Positions 4,691 to 6,531 of a stretch of DNA of 6,531 nt are shown piece after piece; the stretch's first letter is position 1, and each line of letters opens with the position of its first letter. Under the pieces are notes generated by a model. It made no database searches. It had not been told where the DNA came from and was given only the letters and a program-made list of their open reading frames with translations. This DNA is from Candidatus Sulfopaludibacter sp. SbA3 (lineage in GTDB: Bacteria; Acidobacteriota; Terriglobia; 20CM-2-55-15). Location of the stretch: NCBI GenBank assembly GCA_945861845.1, contig CAMAWS010000199.1, positions 1 through 6,531 of the forward strand, in the 5' to 3' direction. The position numbers and the translations under genes were made by a program.

Positions 4691-6531
4691 ATGTTCGAAA
4701 GATACACGGAACGGGCGCGACGAGTGATCTTTTTCGCTCGGTATGAGGCTAGCCAATTCGGAAGCACCACGATCGAGACCGAGCATCTTTTACTGGGTCT
4801 GATTCGTGAAGATAAGAACCTGACGAACCGTTTTCTCCGTAACTCGTCCTCGATTGAGAGTATTCGTAAGGAAATCGAGGGTCGAACCACCATCCGGGAG
4901 AAGGTTTCCACCTCAATTGACCTGCCGCTTTCGAATGAGTGCAAGCGGATCCTTGCCTACGCCGCTGAAGAGGCGGAACGTCTCAATCATCGCCACATCG
5001 GCACCGAGCACCTGCTTTTGGGCATCCTGCGCGAAGAGAAGTGTGTCGCCGCGGAAATCCTGCATGAACGGGGCCTGCGCCTCAACGCGATACGGGAAGA
5101 GCTGGCTCGCTCGGTCGTGGACCGTCAGACGCTGGTCAAACCGAAGGAAACCCCGCTGCTCAGCGAGTTTTCCCGCGATCTGACCCAGGCTGCGATGGAT
5201 GGCACTCTGGATCCCCTCGTCGGGCGCGATCCCGAAATCGACCGTGTGATCCAGATCCTTTGCCGCCGCACCAAGAACAATCCCGTTTTGATTGGCGATC
5301 CCGGTGTCGGCAAGACCGCCATCGTCGAAGGACTGGCCCAGCGCATTGTCGATGGGGAAGTTCCTTCGTTCCTGGCGGAAAAGCGAATCCTCGTTCTCGA
5401 CCTTTCGCTCATTGTTGCCGGAACCAAGTATCGCGGCCAGTTTGAAGAGCGTCTCAAGACCATCATGAAGGAGCTGGTCGACAATCCGAACACCGTGGTG
5501 TTCATCGACGAGCTGCACACGCTGGTTGGCGCCGGATCGGCCGAGGGTTCTCTTGACGCCGCCAACATCCTGAAGCCGGCGCTTTCACGCGGCGAGATTC
5601 AGTGCATTGGGGCAACGACGCCGGCGGAATACCGGAAGTCGATTGAAAAAGATCGTTCGCTGGAACGCCGTTTCCAGTCGGTGAAAGTTGGAGCGCCCAG
5701 CGAGGGCGAATCGGTTCGTATCCTGCAGGGCGTGAAGCCCCGCTACGAGAAGTTCCACATGGTGAATTACACGGACGAGGCCATTGAATCCGCCGTGTAC
5801 TTGTCGAACCGGTACATTCCAGATCGTTTTCTTCCAGACAAGGCCATCGATCTTCTTGATGAGTCCGGTGCCCGCGTAAAGCTGCGCCAGGCCACGCTGC
5901 CGTCGGAAATGACGGATATTCAGCGCCGCATCAAGTTCATTGTTGCGCGGATGGAAAGCGCCATTTCGTCGAAAGACTTCGAGAAGGCCGAGCACTACAA
6001 GAATCAGGAACAGCTGGAGCGCGAGAACCTGCGGCATGTGCGGGAGAAGCACAACATCAGCGAGACCACCAGCATGGGTGTCGTCACCAAGGCGGACATT
6101 GAAGACGTGATCTCGCGCTGTACAGGTGTTCCGGTCACTTCCATCAAGGAAGAAGAACTTCAGAAGCTGTCGCGTATTGAAGAGGAACTGCATCGCCGCA
6201 TCGTCAGCCAGGAAACGGCCATCAGCGCTTTGGCTCGGGCCATTCGCCGGTCGCGTGCCGGCCTGAAGTCGCCGAATCGGCCCGCGGGTTCCTTCCTGTT
6301 CCTTGGACCGACCGGTGTCGGCAAAACCGAGATGGCCCGCACGCTTGCCCAGTTCCTGTTTGGCAGCGAGAAGGCTTTGATTCGGTTCGACATGTCGGAG
6401 TTCATGGAAAAGCATTCCGTTTCCAAGTTGATCGGTTCACCTCCGGGCTACGTGGGTTACGAGGAAGGCGGCCAGTTGACGGAACGCGTCAAACGGAATC
6501 CGTTTTCCGTCATCCTGCTCGACGAAATCGA
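4691..6531 (+). CDS. clpC: ATP-dependent Clp protease ATP-binding subunit ClpC, 3'-truncated by the window edge
   Basis: ClpC is a cytoplasmic AAA+ hexamer that unfolds proteins and feeds them to the ClpP peptidase. The frame is open for 613 full codons and continues past the window; full ClpC is about 810-850 residues. The N-domain has the two Clp_N repeats, marked by [13 protein letters not shown] (28-40) and [14 protein letters not shown] (102-115). AAA domain 1 has Walker A GDPGVGKT (202-209, Lys208), pore loop KYRG (246-249), Walker B VVFIDE (269-274) and Arg-finger residues in LERRF (326/327). The short UVR-like middle segment (about 415-455, [17 protein letters not shown]) identifies ClpC rather than ClpB, which has a longer coiled coil, or ClpA. 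AAA domain 2 has Walker A GPTGVGKT (539-546), pore loop GYVGY (586-590) and Walker B ILLDE (608-612) at the edge. An oddity is Cys477 where SRWTGVP is usual. The ClpP-binding loop lies beyond the window. Confidence 0.95.
   Translation, partial: MFERYTERARRVIFFARYEASQFGSTTIETEHLLLGLIREDKNLTNRFLRNSSSIESIRKEIEGRTTIREKVSTSIDLPLSNECKRILAYAAEEAERLNHRHIGTEHLLLGILREEKCVAAEILHERGLRLNAIREELARSVVDRQTLVKPKETPLLSEFSRDLTQAAMDGTLDPLVGRDPEIDRVIQILCRRTKNNPVLIGDPGVGKTAIVEGLAQRIVDGEVPSFLAEKRILVLDLSLIVAGTKYRGQFEERLKTIMKELVDNPNTVVFIDELHTLVGAGSAEGSLDAANILKPALSRGEIQCIGATTPAEYRKSIEKDRSLERRFQSVKVGAPSEGESVRILQGVKPRYEKFHMVNYTDEAIESAVYLSNRYIPDRFLPDKAIDLLDESGARVKLRQATLPSEMTDIQRRIKFIVARMESAISSKDFEKAEHYKNQEQLERENLRHVREKHNISETTSMGVVTKADIEDVISRCTGVPVTSIKEEELQKLSRIEEELHRRIVSQETAISALARAIRRSRAGLKSPNRPAGSFLFLGPTGVGKTEMARTLAQFLFGSEKALIRFDMSEFMEKHSVSKLIGSPPGYVGYEEGGQLTERVKRNPFSVILLDEI

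Noticed and set aside
5585..6415. A 276-codon minus-strand open frame within clpC
   Set aside because: It is antisense to conserved AAA+ motifs on the + strand; long antisense frames are common in GC-rich genes.

Overview
The window looks like ordinary chromosome from a GC-rich Gram-negative bacterium, most likely an acidobacterium of the Bryobacter/Solibacter type. That placement is my inference from the aldolase subtype, the gene order and the intergenic palindromic repeats; no search was run. All genes lie on the + strand. I see no RNA genes, CRISPR array, phage genes or transposase.

Layout: (1) 1-975 is the 3' part of a HpcH/HpaI aldolase/citrate-lyase-family gene whose start lies off the window. 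(2) 1005-2480 is a complete class II lysyl-tRNA synthetase, lysS. (3) 2509-3723 is a complete LolC/LolE-type lipoprotein-export permease that starts with TTG. (4) 3724-3944 is a 221-base gap filled almost entirely by a nested palindromic repeat element, with arms at 3729-3781 and 3874-3928. (5) 3945-4616 is lolD, the ATPase partner of the permease. (6) 4617-4690 holds a plausible sigma70-type promoter and ribosome binding site. (7) 4691-6531 is the first 613 codons of clpC, an AAA+ unfoldase, running off the right edge inside the second ATPase domain.

How the genes work together: the permease and LolD should form an inner-membrane ABC complex that extracts lipoproteins for transfer to the outer membrane. 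lysS sits 28 bases upstream of the permease and 29 bases after the aldolase gene, so the first three genes probably share a transcript. The repeat splits the Lol pair and ends just before the lolD start, so it may affect mRNA stability or lolD translation. clpC appears to have its own promoter and is probably a separate unit for protein quality control.

The most unusual feature is the repeat element (MITE/REPIN-like, no transposase). Secondary points are the altered active-site positions in the aldolase-like protein and the palindrome over the clpC -10 box. I found no convincing new multi-gene system; the rest is conserved housekeeping content.
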